This document shows, one piece after another, positions 1 to 9,811 of a DNA stretch of 43,684 nucleotides. Origin of the DNA: Halocafeteria seosinensis. Lineage: Eukaryota > Sar > Bigyra > Bicosoecida. The notes beneath the pieces were generated by a model. It saw only the letters and a program-made list of their open reading frames with translations, had not been told where the DNA came from and ran no database searches. A program made the translations under genes and the position numbers. How positions within the stretch are numbered: position 1 is the first letter of the stretch; every line of letters starts with the position of its first letter. Location of the stretch: assembly GCA_001687465.1 (NCBI GenBank), contig LVLI01000630.1, forward strand, positions 1 through 43,684. The letters run 5' to 3'.

Positions 1-255
1 ATCTTCGATTGCGCCTAAGCTGTTCGGTGCAGCGGAGCAACTGCAGAATGCTGCGCAAGTGGTTGCATTTAGTAATGCCCAATACGGCGTATGATGGGAG
101 GCGTAGCCTCGGCTAACGGGTACTTACTATAGTTGAAGTTGAATACACACGACTTTTGGATTGGATTCAAGCTCCCCAAGGCCATTTAAAGGCTGCAGGT
201 GTAAGGTGAAAACGAGGGTTTATTCTTTGTGACCGACTGGTCAACCGCATGTGCG
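1..255. other. 5' flank of the LRR gene; no feature seen
   Basis: No coding exon, RNA gene or repeat could be recognised. The stretch is short and probably holds the promoter and leader of the LRR gene that follows, but no convincing TATA or initiator element stands out. Confidence 0.4.
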
Positions 256-1485
256 ATGGCGGAAGAAGCACCACAGCGCGAGGGGAAGCTGTCGCACTCG
301 CAACGTGAGCTATTAAGAGTTTATTTGCATACTTTCTACGCAAACCGTGTGTATAACAAGTTTGTGACCTCTACTTTCATAACTGAATTGGATGAATGGT
401 ATTATGTCGAACATGGCTACTTTCTACTGGGTCGCCAATTCCATATAGACAATGGACGCAAACGACCCATTCGATCAAAACTAGAGCGATTCGTGCTGGA
501 AGATGATGGGAAATCCATTGCTTCGCAGGCAGCCTGGAGTAAAATCACAATAGATTTACCCTTCAGTGGAGATCCTTACCTTCTGACGCTGCTTTTCGAA
601 AAGCTTCCCAACTACAGCGGCACTGTGTCGATCCCGAGCAGTATCTTGACAATGGGTGAGATTCCTACAAACGTTCAACACCTACAGGTTTTCACCGACA
701 CTAATCAGCAATGCAAGGACAAATCATTCGACAATCTCTATAGACTGAAATCATTATCTCTTTTAGGAATAGCGGACTTTGTGCGCTTCGGTAGTGGTTC
801 ATTGAGCTACGCTTCGAGATTGACCTCGTTGACAACATATTGGATGAGCAGGCTTAGCGATACTTTGTTGATGCATTTTTCAAATTTGAGAGAGCTAGAT
901 ATTAGAGGATGTAACCAATCGACGATTACGGACTCGCTGTTTCAACATCTATCTCAGTTGACTTCTCTTGGTATAGGAGAATGCAACCAAACAACGCTGT
1001 CCGACTGCGCACTGGCCGCACTGCCCGCCCTTGTCAGGTTGGACATTGATAGATGTTTTCAGACGACTCTGACGGACTTTGGGCTTAGACATGTGCCACA
1101 CCTGCGCTCATTGGACATGGAGGCGTGCTGTCAAGTGACGTTGACAGACCAAGCCTTTGCCCCCTTGTCGAACTTAACTTGGCTCAACATGGAACGGTGT
1201 AACCAAACTACGATTACTGATGCAGCATTCAAACACTTTACTAATTTGAGAGTACTCAATATGTCTCAATGCGACCAAACCACGATCACGGATGAGGCGT
1301 TCCGGCATTTGAGCCATGTGCAGAAATTGAACGTCGCAAGGTGTCGTCAAACGACAATAACGGATAATGCTTTTCTCCACTTGAGGGAGCTGCAGATCTT
1401 GCATCTGGGTCGCCATCTCCCGGGTACCGTAACTACAGCGGTGTTCCATTACCTTTCAGAAGTTCGTGTGCTGACTTGCGGATGA
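256..1485 (+). CDS. Leucine-rich repeat protein with exact 24-residue cysteine-containing repeats
   Basis: Single-exon ORF of 409 residues, starting at the first in-frame ATG (256); the frame stays open a little upstream through a GTG at 229, so an upstream exon cannot be excluded. The N-terminal half (about 1-190) has no recognised domain. From about residue 200 the protein consists of roughly eight consecutive units of exactly 24 residues, each with the pattern L..L.(M/I)..C.Q(T/S)T(I/L)(T/S)D..F.HL. The Cys and the Q-T-T-I-T-D core recur in most units. This is an LRR solenoid resembling the cysteine-containing (AMN1/F-box-associated) class. I see no signal peptide or membrane segment, so it is probably intracellular; a protein-binding or ubiquitin-ligase adaptor role is inference only. 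No F-box is evident. Confidence 0.75.
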   Translation: MAEEAPQREGKLSHSQRELLRVYLHTFYANRVYNKFVTSTFITELDEWYYVEHGYFLLGRQFHIDNGRKRPIRSKLERFVLEDDGKSIASQAAWSKITIDLPFSGDPYLLTLLFEKLPNYSGTVSIPSSILTMGEIPTNVQHLQVFTDTNQQCKDKSFDNLYRLKSLSLLGIADFVRFGSGSLSYASRLTSLTTYWMSRLSDTLLMHFSNLRELDIRGCNQSTITDSLFQHLSQLTSLGIGECNQTTLSDCALAALPALVRLDIDRCFQTTLTDFGLRHVPHLRSLDMEACCQVTLTDQAFAPLSNLTWLNMERCNQTTITDAAFKHFTNLRVLNMSQCDQTTITDEAFRHLSHVQKLNVARCRQTTITDNAFLHLRELQILHLGRHLPGTVTTAVFHYLSEVRVLTCG

Positions 1486-1746
1486 AGGCTAACCTTGGTG
1501 TCCGAGTGGAACTTCCTCGGAATTGCACGTAGACGGAAATGCCAAGTGGAAGGACTGAGATGGTGCGGTGCCTAAAGGGGCGGCAAACAAAACAAAGAAA
1601 CTCTAACCGAGCTGTAGCAAGAGTTAACTACATTGTACCAACATATACTGTAAGTCCTATGATTGACTACAGTCATCAGAGGGAGATGAACTGGTGTCAA
1701 ATAGCTACGACGAGCATGGCGCGTCCACAGGAAGTGCTAGGAGTGC

Positions 1747-2082
1747 TACTATTTGATATCGCTACGTGTGCAATACGTATAGGCGCAGTGGTAACTCCAT
1801 GTTGTTAATCTTAAACCACAACAAAGCATTGAGAGTTTCAAGACTGTACTACCATCGTTAAAACTAACTTGCAAAAACAATACATGGCTGGATGTATCAG
1901 TGGGATAAGTTTAACTCAGCAATCTTCGCTGTGTGTGGCGAAACTGTAGTTTACAAACATAAAACAATTTCGACAATATACCCTCGATTCTCATGCGGAA
2001 AAGCCGCGACTCTGACACACAGAAAGTCGTTTGAGCCCCAGAGGGCTTATACGTATTGCACACGTAGCGATATCAAATAGTA
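1747..2082. mobile_element. Candidate Tc1/mariner-like MITE with 33-bp terminal inverted repeats and TA target duplication
   Basis: Positions 1747-1781 and 2048-2082 are a perfect 35-base inverted repeat separated by 266 bases. Both outer ends are TA, so the structure reads TA-element-TA: a 332-bp element (1749-2080) with 33-bp perfect terminal inverted repeats beginning CTATTTGATATC, flanked by a TA duplication. The interior has no meaningful ORF. A non-coding body of this size, perfect inverted termini and a TA target duplication is what non-autonomous Tc1/mariner (Stowaway-like) elements look like. It sits between the LRR gene and the PA28 gene. No second copy was noticed in this window, so family membership is inferred. 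Confidence 0.6.
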
Positions 2083-2172
2083 TTGTCTGGATACCTTCAA
2101 ATTTTGATATATCACAGTATTCCGATGTGTCGGAGAGCTTGATTCGGTGCAAAACGATAGAGAGCGAACGCA

Positions 2173-3221
2173 ATGGTGGACCAAAAAATTGAAGTCCCGG
2201 AGGGAATTACCAATTTATTGAAGAATTTAAGAGATCAGACGTCCAAAGATGCCGAGGAGGTGGTCCATACGAAATGGCCAGAGAAGATCATGCGCCTGAA
2301 TAAGCTACTAGAGCGCCAGGAGTTCCTGGAGCTGTCGAAACAGGACATTGAAAGGGTCGGCCAGCTCCCCGATTTGGCTGCCAAAGTCCTTAATGAATCC
2401 TCCAGTAATGGTACTTCCACATCCAATGCAACAGGCTCTTCTCCTTCGCGGCGGTCCAGTTCCAAGAAGCGCAAAGTGGTTTCTCAAGATGAGGGCGAAG
2501 AGGACGGTGGTACAACTAGAAGGCCGACCAAGGAAGAGGCTTCTGGTCCATTTGGCTCAGTGGATTGGTCAAAATTCGAAGGCGGCAAAGATGGGCCAGG
2601 TCCTGATATCCCATCTAATAAGGTATGTATCATGTGACCAGAACGGACAGGGAAAAGCGTCCGTGGGTGGTTGTAGTCGGATCAACGTCTCTCGTTTCCG
2701 CCCTGCAGAGAATCATCGAAATGATGGATATGCTCCGACATGAAGTTAAAGAAGCTGTGAGCGCCTTGGGAACTGTGAAAATGTGGATCCAATTATTAGT
2801 CCCTCGTATCGAAGACGGTAACAACTTTGGTGTTGAGGTGCAAGAAGAGATCATTTCAGAAGTGAGCCGTATCGAAGACTCGAGCTTCCAGGTACTGGAG
2901 AGTCTCTCCAAATATTTTGAGACCCGAAGCGAGCTAGTACAAAAGTATATCAAGCACCCGACCATTGGCGACTATCGGCAGGCCATATTGGAGTATGACG
3001 AAATGGAAATTCTGAATCTTAGAATGTGTGTCGTAGATCTTCGGTACGTTCCTAAATCGTGCGATATGGATAGAATCTAGTCGCTTGTCAATGCCTTGCT
3101 CTTTATCTTGTGATCTACTTCCAGAAACAACTACACTGTCATCTATGATATGCTGACAAAGAATATGGATAGGATCAAACGCCCTCGTGGGGTCACCAAT
3201 CCTCTCGACAGCATGTATTGA
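2173..3221 (+). CDS. Proteasome activator PA28 (REG), gamma-like
   Basis: Three exons: 2173-2622, 2709-3043, 3125-3221 (donors GTATGT and GTACGT), giving 293 residues. The C-terminal half is a clear PA28 core: the homologue activation loop VPRIEDGNNFGV is at about 181-192, preceded by the VKMWIQLL helix, and the end carries the IKRPR motif followed by a short tail ending in Tyr. PA28 forms a heptameric ring that docks on the 20S proteasome and opens its gate without ATP. The N-terminal helix (about 1-72) is followed by a linker of about 80 residues rich in Ser, acidic and basic residues with a nuclear-localisation-like RRSSSKKRK at 93-101. A basic nuclear signal and a single copy fit PA28 gamma rather than alpha/beta; that assignment is inference. 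The stop lies 13 bases from the stop of the convergent pyrophosphatase. Confidence 0.93.
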
Positions 3222-3234
3222 AGACTATGCGCTC

Positions 3235-4524
3235 TTAAGGGACTTCACTTTGTTTCTGCCACCAGATTTCATCTCCTCCTTTTCTGTCACTTGTGACAAG
3301 ACTCTTCCAAAATTGGTGCTGCTCTTCAATAATCTTTAATGCCGAATCTTTGCTGAACCAGTAATCCTGACTCTTTTTATCCGCCCAAGCGAATTCATTT
3401 GGGGGCTTACCATCAGGGATCTTGTAGTCCCGGAACCACACTCGAATGTCCTCCAGTTTCTTGCGATAGAAGGGAATCTTCTTCAGCGTGTGAACATCTG
3501 AGTAGTCAGCCAGTAATGTAAGACTGGCTAATCGACGGAAAAAAAATAAATAATCTCCTTTTTTAACGTACCGGTCCCATCATTGAGAACCTTGCTTCCC
3601 ACTGCAGCAGTGAGTATCTTCCAGTCCATTTCGTCCCCGTCGACCATACCCAAGGCTCCTAGGACTTTGACTGTGTATACTTCTCCTGTTGACACCTCAA
3701 ACTCGGAAATGTCAAGAACATCCAAAGGATCTGCGTTAGGAAAAATCACACACGGCGGGGTGAATAGTGACCACGACTTTTCATCTCATTCACCCGTACC
3801 ATTGTCTCCGGCCTTGTGTGTGACACTGTCTTTCTTGCTGGGATCTTCCCATGTTTGAGGAAAAGCTCCATAGTGAACCTCACTTGGGTCTGGATAATAC
3901 CGAAGTTTTTCCTTCTTTATATCTTGTATGATTGGGTTGTACACATGTTCCTTGTTGACCTCAAGCTTCGCTTTCGTTCTGTCATGGCAACACCGACAAA
4001 CGCCGTGAAACGCCGACGACGGAAACTGACGTAGAACAGGACAGTATACGTACCCTTTTGGGATTTCGCATACAAAGAGGAACTCATCCGACGGTACTTT
4101 GTGGTTGGATGTATGGGACTGGGAAGACAGTTGAACCCTAGGTCTTAGAGGGATATCATGCCAAGGAGATACCCTTCGATCCGGATCCCGTCGGATAAAA
4201 TACACTTTATAGTCAAAAGTGTCTGGTGTTCCAACGCGCTCTACCGTCTGCGTGGAGCAAAGAGCGCCAAGTAGCCACACGCTTCTTACAGCTATCCATA
4301 CAGGGACTGTAATTGATATAAAACTCACGTATTCAGGAGCGACGCGGCGTTCATTGGCTCCAAAATCAAGTTGTCCCGTGGATTTGATGACGGCAAAGAT
4401 CAGTAGCAGCGTCAGGCCTGCAGGCGCACACGCATAAGTCGTGTCTGCTTCATACAGGTCAAGAGAACTGTGGTATGGACGTACTTCCGGCTACAATGGC
4501 ACCCGTTTTGCCTTGCGCCGCCAT
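3235..4524 (-). CDS. Family I soluble inorganic pyrophosphatase with an N-terminal hydrophobic segment
   Basis: Six exons on the minus strand: 4524-4485, 4417-4329, 4247-4054, 3978-3800, 3730-3572, 3497-3235; 307 residues. It hydrolyses pyrophosphate to two phosphates. The family I core is complete: TPDTFDYKVYF, HDIPL, KLEVNKEHVYNPIIQD, YGAFPQTWEDP, the metal-binding DxDPxD (D166, D168, D171), DWKI and the DYKIPDGKPPNEF region. All five introns (66-81 bases) keep frame and fall inside conserved blocks, which supports the joins. The first two exons encode a hydrophobic stretch at about 9-24 before the catalytic domain, read as a signal anchor or organelle-targeting segment; the typical cytosolic enzyme starts directly at the core. 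The start is inferred from the only ATG that splices in frame into this segment. It is divergent from AP-2 alpha (402 bases between start codons). Confidence 0.92.
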
Positions 4525-4926
4525 TCCTCCAGAGGTTTGACTGGCCTCCTTCGGCGGCATACCCGTTCGTTCTTCCAGTTCTCGGGATCAGGCGATACTA
4601 TGGTCACTGAACAACAGCGGCCATGTTTTAGATTCTCAACAGAGCCTCTGTAATACTGTTTGCGAGCTCACCGAATATCGTGATTGATCTCGCATGACAG
4701 CCGACAATCATTTCTGCCACTCTTGTTGGGACCAAACAATCAATTCGCACACTGAGGCGGCCATCTGAAAGGGACACCCAACAGGGGAAACGCGAAGAGA
4801 ACAAAAAAGGGTATCTTTCTCGCTCCACGGAGTGGTTATTACAGAGACGTGTGTCGAATTGTATCACATACGCACTACTTTTTTTTTAGACCGTATGGGA
4901 TCCATCCAACCACCAGTAGAGTAAAA
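4525..4926. promoter_or_regulatory. Shared divergent intergenic region (pyrophosphatase / AP-2 alpha)
   Basis: The 402 bases lie between two oppositely oriented start codons and must carry both 5' leaders and promoters. No conserved motif, repeat or RNA gene could be identified, so the regulatory role rests on position alone. Confidence 0.4.
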
Positions 4927-7918
4927 ATGTCCATGTTTAGAGGACTTACCAACTTTATCGCGGAAATCCGAAAATGTAAGCCCCACATCGACGCATTCCA
5001 CGGGTTCTTTTCATGCGTATTGAGCACTTTAATGACGTCTAATCGCCGATTTTCTAGCATAGACGTGTAGTTTATGGTCTGTAGCATGTGATATGCCAAT
5101 TGAATGTGTGATTGGACTGCTTGTGTGCGCAGGTAAGAACCGCGAAGAGGAGCAGATGCGTGTGGAAAAGGAGCTGGCCAATATTCGAAAGCACTTTACA
5201 GCCACTCGTATAAGCGATTATGACCGGAAAAAGTACACGTGGAAGCTCGTGTACATCCACATGCTCGGGTATGAAGTGGATTTCGGAACGACCGAAATGA
5301 TAAGCTTATTAGGAGGCAGCAAGTTCTCGGAGAAAGTGGCCGGATATCTTGCGGTGCAGGTTCTTTTGCATCAAAATGATGAGCAAATACACAGTGTGAT
5401 CGCCGCAATTAAGGCCGATTTGCGCTCAAATGTGGACAGTGTTCAAGGCGTTGCCCTTTCGTCGATTGGCAACATTGGAGGGAAAACCATGGCCCAAACA
5501 TTAGCCCCTGAAGTACTAGATCTTGCTCTTTCCAAAGCCAATTTCCCAGCTGTACGGCGCAAGGCCATTTTATGCCTCTTGCGTATGTATCGTGTAGATC
5601 ACACGGTGGTGCCAGTGGAGTCCTACGCAGAAAAGTTTATTGAACTNTTGAAAGACCGCGACATGACGGTTCGCCATGCTGCACTTGCACTTATCTTGGG
5701 GACGGCCAAGAAAAACGAGAAGTACTTCGAAAATGTCGTCCCTGTTTGCGTCAACCATTTGCGATCCCTGTGCCACAAGCAAGTACCAGAGACGTACATG
5801 TACCACCACACTCCGGCCCCTTGGTACCAGATAAAACTACTCCAGATACTACAGTTTTTCCAAGTACCAGACGACCCTACTACAAAAGATCAGCTCGAGG
5901 AGTGTCTACAACTCATTATGACAAATACAAAAGTTACTCGTAGCGTGAATCGGAACAATGCCGAACACAGTGTGCTGTTTGAAGCTGTCGATTTAATCAT
6001 ACATTACGGAGAGGATGGAGACAAGGATTTGCGAGAGCGCGCCGTGGACCACTTGAGCCGCTTTGTGCATATCAGGGAACCCAACATCCGCTATCTGGGG
6101 TTGGATGGAATGGCCAGGCTAGTTAAGCTAGAGGGTCCTACAGAGGGTTTGAAAAAGCACCAAGAGGCTATTTTTGTAAGTCTGAAGGACCCAGATATTT
6201 CAATCAGGAAAAGATCTTTGGATTTGCTGTTCCTCATGTGCGACAAAACTTCTTCCAGCAGTATTGTGAAGGAACTCCTCTCCTATTTGGTCACAGCCGA
6301 ATATGATATAAAGGAAGAAATGGTGCTCAAACTAGCGATTCTCGCGGAGAGATTTGCTCCAGATCTCCGTTGGTATGTCGATACAATGCTTCAGCTCATA
6401 GCTACTGCAGGAGATTTTGCTGCCGAGGAAATTTGGCACCGCATCGTTCAGATAGTTGTAAATAACAAGAATCTCCAGCGATATGCGGCGTGGAAGTTGT
6501 ATCAGTCACTCGAACTGCCTACCGCTCATGAAATGGCAGTGAAGGTTGGTGCATATATCCTAGGGGAGTACGGATTTTACCTCACCAGTGAGTGCCAGGC
6601 TCAGGCTCCCGATGGTGGAGCCGACACTACAATTGGCACCGTTTCTGTAGGTCAACAGTTTGATATGTTGCATCAGCACTTTGAGCGAGTGTCTAATGCC
6701 ACCAAGTGTATCATGCTCAACTCTTATGCCAAGATGCAAAACATGTTTCCCGAAGAGCTCAGAAGTAAGACTGTCCCGGTCTTCAATGCTTATTCGAAGG
6801 TCATCGATACGGAGCTGCAGCAGCGAGCAATAGAATACCTGAACTTGCCTAAAATTTCACAGGATACGGTCGCTCATGTCTTGGCAATGATGCCGGAGTA
6901 TCCTGAGAGTGAACTGACCAGTCTAGACAGGAAGCTAAAGAGTGGAACAGCCGGCGATGACGAAGAGGAAGAGGAAGAGGAGGACGAAGAAGAAGACGAT
7001 GAATCATCACATCGGGGAAGAGGAAAGAGTCAAGTGGAAGAAAACAATGATGAGGAGCTTATCCCAGATCTTGTAGGCGGCTCCGAACAAAGCACCAACG
7101 CGTATCGTCCAGCTCAATCCTCAGGACCGTCAGAAGAGAATTTGCCCACCAAAGCGTCAAACAAAATTGGAGTAGAGGACTCTGGTAATGCACGAAAGAA
7201 GTGGTTAATGGACTTGATGGTAAAGCCTGGTGGTGTTCTGTACCAAGACTCGTACGTACAAATGGGTGTGAAAATGCAGTTTGACGGGTATCAGGGGCAA
7301 ATAAAGCTGTTCATCGGTAATAGAACTGGTAGTCCCTTCAACATGCTTAAAATAAGGGTTCCAGAGCATGAGGGGTTGAAAGCTACTGTAGGAGAAACTC
7401 CAAAAGTCGTCGGTGCGAATAAGCAAGTTCAAATTCCGATAACAGTCGATTGTTTTAAACCGTTCTCGAAACCGGCACCTCTTCAGGTTTCGTTCTTGTC
7501 CTTCCCGGAGAACGGACATGCCTACTCTCTGCACTTGCCTGCATTTGTAACCCATTTTATGGAACCGGCTTCGCTTCCACCACAGAAGTTCGACCAAATT
7601 TGGGGAACGCTATCCGAAAATCCCAAGCAACAGAGCACTTCCTTTTCGGCCCCGCCTTCTACTGATATGGAAAAATTGAAGTGGCTCACTGGAGCCCTTG
7701 GCTTTGGCACAATACGCGAGAGTGGGTCCTTGCAATGCGCCGGAACGTTCCGAACATCCACGAAAAATAACTCGGGTCAGCTGATTTCAATTGGTTGTTT
7801 GATGGAGTTAAGCCTCGGACCCGGTGGTGACGTTCGAGTGGATGTACGAACCAAGCATCAACTGGTCACTCAAGCATTGGTCAAAGCCCTGAACAATTGC
7901 CCAGTAGTGCTGCAGTAG
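4927..7918 (+). CDS. AP-2 complex subunit alpha (alpha-adaptin)
   Basis: Two exons: 4927-4975 and 5133-7918, giving 944 residues. The short first exon encodes MSMFRGLTNFIAEIRK and joins in phase 1 to CKNREEEQMRVEKELANIRKHF, matching the start of alpha-adaptins. Residues up to about 610 form the helical adaptin trunk (KYTWKLVYIHMLGYEVDFG, GYLAVQVLLHQND, SSIGNIGG). Then comes an acidic hinge at about 622-640 with runs of Glu and Asp, and the ear/appendage from about 705 to the end (GVLYQDSYVQMGVK, FGNRTGSPF-like strand, ending in the platform subdomain). AP-2 links clathrin, PIP2 and cargo at the plasma membrane during endocytosis. The base at 5647 is N, but it is the third base of a CTN codon, so residue 188 is leucine regardless. 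Length matches the family. Confidence 0.96.
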
Positions 7919-8579
7919 CTGCCTTTTGCTGAATGAAGGTGCACCCATATAGCCGTAATTTGTGGAGTCGTATCCCTTTCTAATCGAATAGATTATGATA
8001 ATGAAGCACATAGCGAAATCAAGGCGTTCAATGCTCTTCTCTTTGGAGCGTAGAACTGCTGAAGTTGTTATCAAGTTTTTTCAACAGTGTGGTGTTGTTG
8101 CATTGCATGAATGTGTGCCGCTCCTCCAGCGCTTTCTGAACCGTATGCACGAATACGGAGAATGATTGGATGTAGCCAGTCAGAAGTGACGACACACAAT
8201 TTATAGTATGTAGACATGAAAGTGATGAAACGGACTAAATACTGGGCTCCCAGCCCGGACAGGTCGGTTGGTCCACATGCAGAGAGAGGATTGTAACTAG
8301 CATGAGCTACACAAACTTTTACATCTCTTCGATGTATATATGCGTGTTTATAGGGTATTGTAAATACTTGCAGGGCTGCTTGAAGAAAAGAAAACGTATC
8401 TACATTGATTGACCTGGTGTTCAACGGTACTCTTGATTCCAAAACACATAGTTGTTTCTAACAGATGCACACTGCTCACGCAAACAGGAACAGAAGAAAA
8501 GCTAGCTACATATCGGACTCTGTGCGGTACCGTAACAACAAGATCAAAACCTGAAGCTAAATCCAAGGAAACAACCTCT
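7919..8579. other. Intergenic, nothing recognised
   Basis: This is the 3' flank of AP-2 alpha and 5' flank of the orphan ORFs. Only short unsupported ORFs occur on either strand; no repeat or RNA gene was recognised. Confidence 0.4.
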
Positions 8580-8963
8580 ATGATGGACGAAAAGAGTATG
8601 CTTGCTAGAATTAAACGATTGGACGCTGAAATGCCATACTTTAAGGGAAATAGCGTGGAACGAGACCTTCGTTCTCAAGTACAATCTCAATTTGGAGACA
8701 GGTTTGGGAGATGCTTCACCATAAAAGGACTCGGTGGACTCTCTCATCTTATTGGAGCGCAGAAAGATCCAAGCACATATTTCCCCACAGAGCATCCCAT
8801 TATCCACGAAGAATTGTCTGATTTGAATTTGATGAGTGCAAGTGCGCGACATTTGGCTTTTTCAATGATCATGGACGGTCGTTTCTATCGTCTGATTTGC
8901 TGGGCTTTGAGTGACCAACTGCTCCCGTGTGGCGAAGGAACTACAGTAGTATGGACTACTTGA
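8580..8963 (+). CDS. Orphan ORF A (127 residues), possibly the 5' part of a frameshifted gene
   Basis: The first in-frame ATG is the MM pair at 8580, and the ORF runs to TGA at 8961-8963. I recognise no domain. The predicted protein is mixed helical and hydrophilic with a hydrophobic end (RFYRLICWALSDQLLP). It overlaps the next ORF, which lies in another frame. No GT...AG pair of the usual 60-90 base size joined the two in frame, so they may be separate genes, one gene with a sequencing or real frameshift, or a decayed gene. The base composition and codon use look coding-like, but no homology can be claimed. Confidence 0.35.
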   Translation: MMDEKSMLARIKRLDAEMPYFKGNSVERDLRSQVQSQFGDRFGRCFTIKGLGGLSHLIGAQKDPSTYFPTEHPIIHEELSDLNLMSASARHLAFSMIMDGRFYRLICWALSDQLLPCGEGTTVVWTT

Positions 8964-9811
8964 ATCCAGACAACATACCGTCTAAAGATATTAGAATGGA
9001 TAGTGAAGATATTAGAGTGGATAGTGATGAAGCATTCAAGGAACAACTCAAAACAAAAAGTGAACGTATAAGGAATGAAATTGGTAGCTCAAACAAGAAG
9101 AACCGATATTTCCTTAAACGCAAGCTGTTTATTGTCCAAAATTTATTGAAGAAGTTTGGTCGGGACGCTCGTTACATTTTTCTAGAAGAGGTGAGGCTTC
9201 GTCGGTATTGCGAGAGCGGGGAGTCTCCCGCAAAAAGATTTTTAATGAAGGTTTCAGCTGATTTCTTTGGGCACCGGAACTCAGAGGAATGTTTGCGTTC
9301 GTGGTATATTGACTTTTTTCCCCGAATACGGAAGAATGATGACTTCGGGGAGTTTGAGGAGGCGTTTTGTGAATGGTGGTCCAAAGTTGCGACGACACCG
9401 ATATTGCTAACAGACAATGGACTCGCTATGATGGCATTCTGTTTTGATAAATCTATATATCAAATACGGGGTCGCCTTTTGCACGATTTGGAACTAGATT
9501 GTCGTGGCAGTATCCGCCAGATAAGTGAATCCACAAGTGGTGTCACCAATACTCTTCTGCTTACTCTGGGAGAAATCAAGTCATCTGTCGCTGGTGTACA
9601 AGGTGCTAAGGATCAACTGAGGGAACGCATTATGGTCTTGAGTAAAGCCTTCTTCGCAGATACCACCAGTTCAAGTAATCCAAAACCTGTCCGAGCAACG
9701 GGATATGTGTTTGTGAACAAGTCTCCTATGAGTGCTCCGTATTATGAAGTAATTGAGAACCCGTCAGACGATCCCCTCATCCGCATTGTTATTACAGTGT
9801 TACATGCGTAA
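8951..9811 (+). CDS. Orphan ORF B (286 residues), no recognised domain
   Basis: The ORF runs from the ATG at 8951 (MDYLNPD...) to 9811; its frame is open back to 8915. The start codon overlaps the 3' end of ORF A by 13 bases in a different frame. Near the N-terminus is a short internal repeat, KDIRMDS / EDIRVDS, followed by a charged helical region and a Trp/Phe-rich middle (YIDFFPRI, FCEWWSKV). No membrane segment or signal peptide is seen. An 861-base open frame is unlikely by chance at this composition, so I take it as a real or recently real gene of unknown function. Confidence 0.5.
   Translation: MDYLNPDNIPSKDIRMDSEDIRVDSDEAFKEQLKTKSERIRNEIGSSNKKNRYFLKRKLFIVQNLLKKFGRDARYIFLEEVRLRRYCESGESPAKRFLMKVSADFFGHRNSEECLRSWYIDFFPRIRKNDDFGEFEEAFCEWWSKVATTPILLTDNGLAMMAFCFDKSIYQIRGRLLHDLELDCRGSIRQISESTSGVTNTLLLTLGEIKSSVAGVQGAKDQLRERIMVLSKAFFADTTSSSNPKPVRATGYVFVNKSPMSAPYYEVIENPSDDPLIRIVITVLHA

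Noticed and set aside
5645-5647. Ambiguous residue in AP-2 alpha
   Set aside because: The N is at the third position of CTN, which is leucine in every case; no frameshift or defect follows.
8842-8946. Intron joining orphan ORFs A and B (GTGCGC donor, CTACAG acceptor)
   Set aside because: The phases do not match, so the joined frame is lost.
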